Positions 5,401-5,851 of a stretch of DNA of 5,851 nucleotides are shown here, piece after piece. Made by a program: the position numbers and the translations under genes. The notes under the pieces were generated by a model. It was not told the origin of the DNA, ran no database searches, and worked only from the letters and a program-made list of their open reading frames with translations. Location: the NCBI GenBank assembly GCA_045656005.1, contig JAZOQG010000077.1, positions 1 to 5,851 on the forward strand, given 5' to 3'. Source of the DNA: JAZNQN01 sp045656005 (GTDB taxonomy: Bacteria; Bacillota; Clostridia; UMGS1883; UMGS1540). The stretch's first letter is position 1. Each line of letters starts with the position of its first letter.

Positions 5401-5406
5401 TCCTTT
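5401..5406 (-). promoter_or_regulatory. Ribosome binding site of the purine phosphoribosyltransferase gene
   Basis: AAAGGA on the - strand (complement of TCCTTT) lies 8 bases before ATG 5392. It starts 3 bases after the T tract of the preceding terminator. Confidence 0.8.
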
Positions 5407-5409
5407 CTG

Positions 5410-5445
5410 AAAAAACAAAGGTATGAACAAATTGTTCATACCTTT
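5410..5445 (-). terminator. Strong intrinsic terminator after the NCS2 permease gene
   Basis: On the - strand, a 14-base inverted repeat AAAGGTATGAACAA/TTGTTCATACCTTT (+ strand 5417-5430 and 5432-5445, one base between the arms) is followed at once by GTTTTTT. It lies about 18 bases after the permease stop codon and just before the apt ribosome binding site. It should end most permease transcripts, or act as an attenuator controlling read-through into apt. The reverse direction lacks a T tract. Confidence 0.85.
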
Positions 5446-5447
5446 AT

Positions 5448-5453
5448 ATTATA
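5448..5453 (-). promoter_or_regulatory. Possible -10 box of an apt promoter
   Basis: TATAAT on the - strand (complement of ATTATA) would start transcription near 5441, inside the terminator hairpin. No good -35 box lies 16-18 bases upstream; TTAACA is present but 21 bases away. Weak evidence, listed because apt otherwise has no visible promoter. Confidence 0.25.
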
Positions 5454-5462
5454 CGTTTGTTC

Positions 5463-5851
5463 TTAGAATATGAGTGTTAATATATAAAGCACAAACAATA
5501 AGAATGATACCCACATTACTGCACTGATATCTTTGATTTTTCCGCAAACAACCTTGAGGATTACCCATGAGAGGATACCAAACATGATACCTGTTGCGAT
5601 TGAGTATGCGAAAGGCATCATAACAACTGCCATAAATCCGCCGATAACGTCTGCAACGTCACCTTCAAAGTCCATGTTTTTGATAGCTGAAAGCATCAAA
5701 ATACCAACATAGAGCATAGCGGGTGTTGTAGCAAATGAAGGAATTGCAAGGAAAATAGGAGCAAATACAATGGCAATTAAGAACATAATACCAGTTGTAA
5801 GAGCAGTAAGACCTGTTTTTCCGCCTGCAGCAACACCTGCACTTGATTCAA
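5463..5851 (-). CDS. NCS2-family purine permease (guanine/hypoxanthine type), C-terminal part, 5' end outside the window
   Basis: Proton-coupled purine base importer of the inner membrane, COG2252/PbuG-AzgA type by recognition. About 128 C-terminal residues are visible of a protein usually around 430-460 long; the frame stays open to the right edge, so the Met at 5786 is internal. The first visible stretch, ESSAGVAAGGKTGLTAL, is a hallmark segment of this family. It is followed by several hydrophobic membrane segments: one with FLIAIVFAPIFLAIPSF, one with AMLYVGILML, a DFEGDVADVIGGF turn leading into AVVMMPFAYSIATGIMFGILSWVILKVV, and a last helix FLLFVLYILTLIF at the C terminus. The substrate could be guanine, hypoxanthine or adenine; the sequence does not decide. 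The phosphoribosyltransferase gene lies 70 bases downstream and would convert the imported base to its nucleotide. Confidence 0.9.
   Translation of the reverse strand, partial: ESSAGVAAGGKTGLTALTTGIMFLIAIVFAPIFLAIPSFATTPAMLYVGILMLSAIKNMDFEGDVADVIGGFMAVVMMPFAYSIATGIMFGILSWVILKVVCGKIKDISAVMWVSFLLFVLYILTLIF

Noticed and set aside
5399..5462. Purine riboswitch controlling the salvage genes
   Set aside because: The gap holds only a simple terminator hairpin; the conserved purine-riboswitch core is not present. One could lie upstream of the permease, outside the window.

Overview
The window comes from a low-to-moderate GC Firmicute, most likely a spore-forming member of the Clostridia. The evidence is the protein style of DnaK, DnaJ and RecA, strong AAAGGA/GAGGTG ribosome binding sites, and a PdaB-type sporulation polysaccharide deacetylase. 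No genus can be named from the sequence alone.

Layout. On the + strand: the C-terminal 60% or so of dnaK (cut by the left edge), dnaJ, recA, and a pdaB-like membrane-anchored polysaccharide deacetylase. On the - strand, converging on these: an Apt-type purine phosphoribosyltransferase, preceded by the C-terminal end of an NCS2 (guanine/hypoxanthine-type) permease cut by the right edge. The left part is protein folding (DnaK with its co-chaperone DnaJ), followed by DNA recombination and repair (RecA) and spore or cell-wall modification. The right part is purine uptake and salvage.

The most interesting content is between the genes. The 296-bp dnaJ-recA gap and the 274-bp pdaB-apt gap each hold one copy, in opposite orientation, of the same element of about 220-240 bp. 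Both copies have imperfect terminal inverted repeats (TAGGGA...TCCCTA), an identical 20-base core block and a conserved 3' end. Between the conserved blocks the sequence differs, but hairpins occupy equivalent places, and one helix shows a compensatory base-pair change. I do not recognise the family. It looks like a MITE-like mobile repeat that folds as a structured RNA. Copy 1 lies between a good promoter (TTGACA-18-TAAAAT) and the recA start and is flanked by a 6-bp direct repeat (GATAAA). Copy 2 ends at the base next to the apt stop codon, and a third, partial end beside it supplies the pdaB stop codon.

Other regulatory structures are a 15-bp perfect hairpin between dnaK and dnaJ, a strong intrinsic terminator between the permease and apt that ends just before the apt ribosome binding site, and terminator-like hairpins inside copy 2. 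Everything else looks like ordinary housekeeping sequence.
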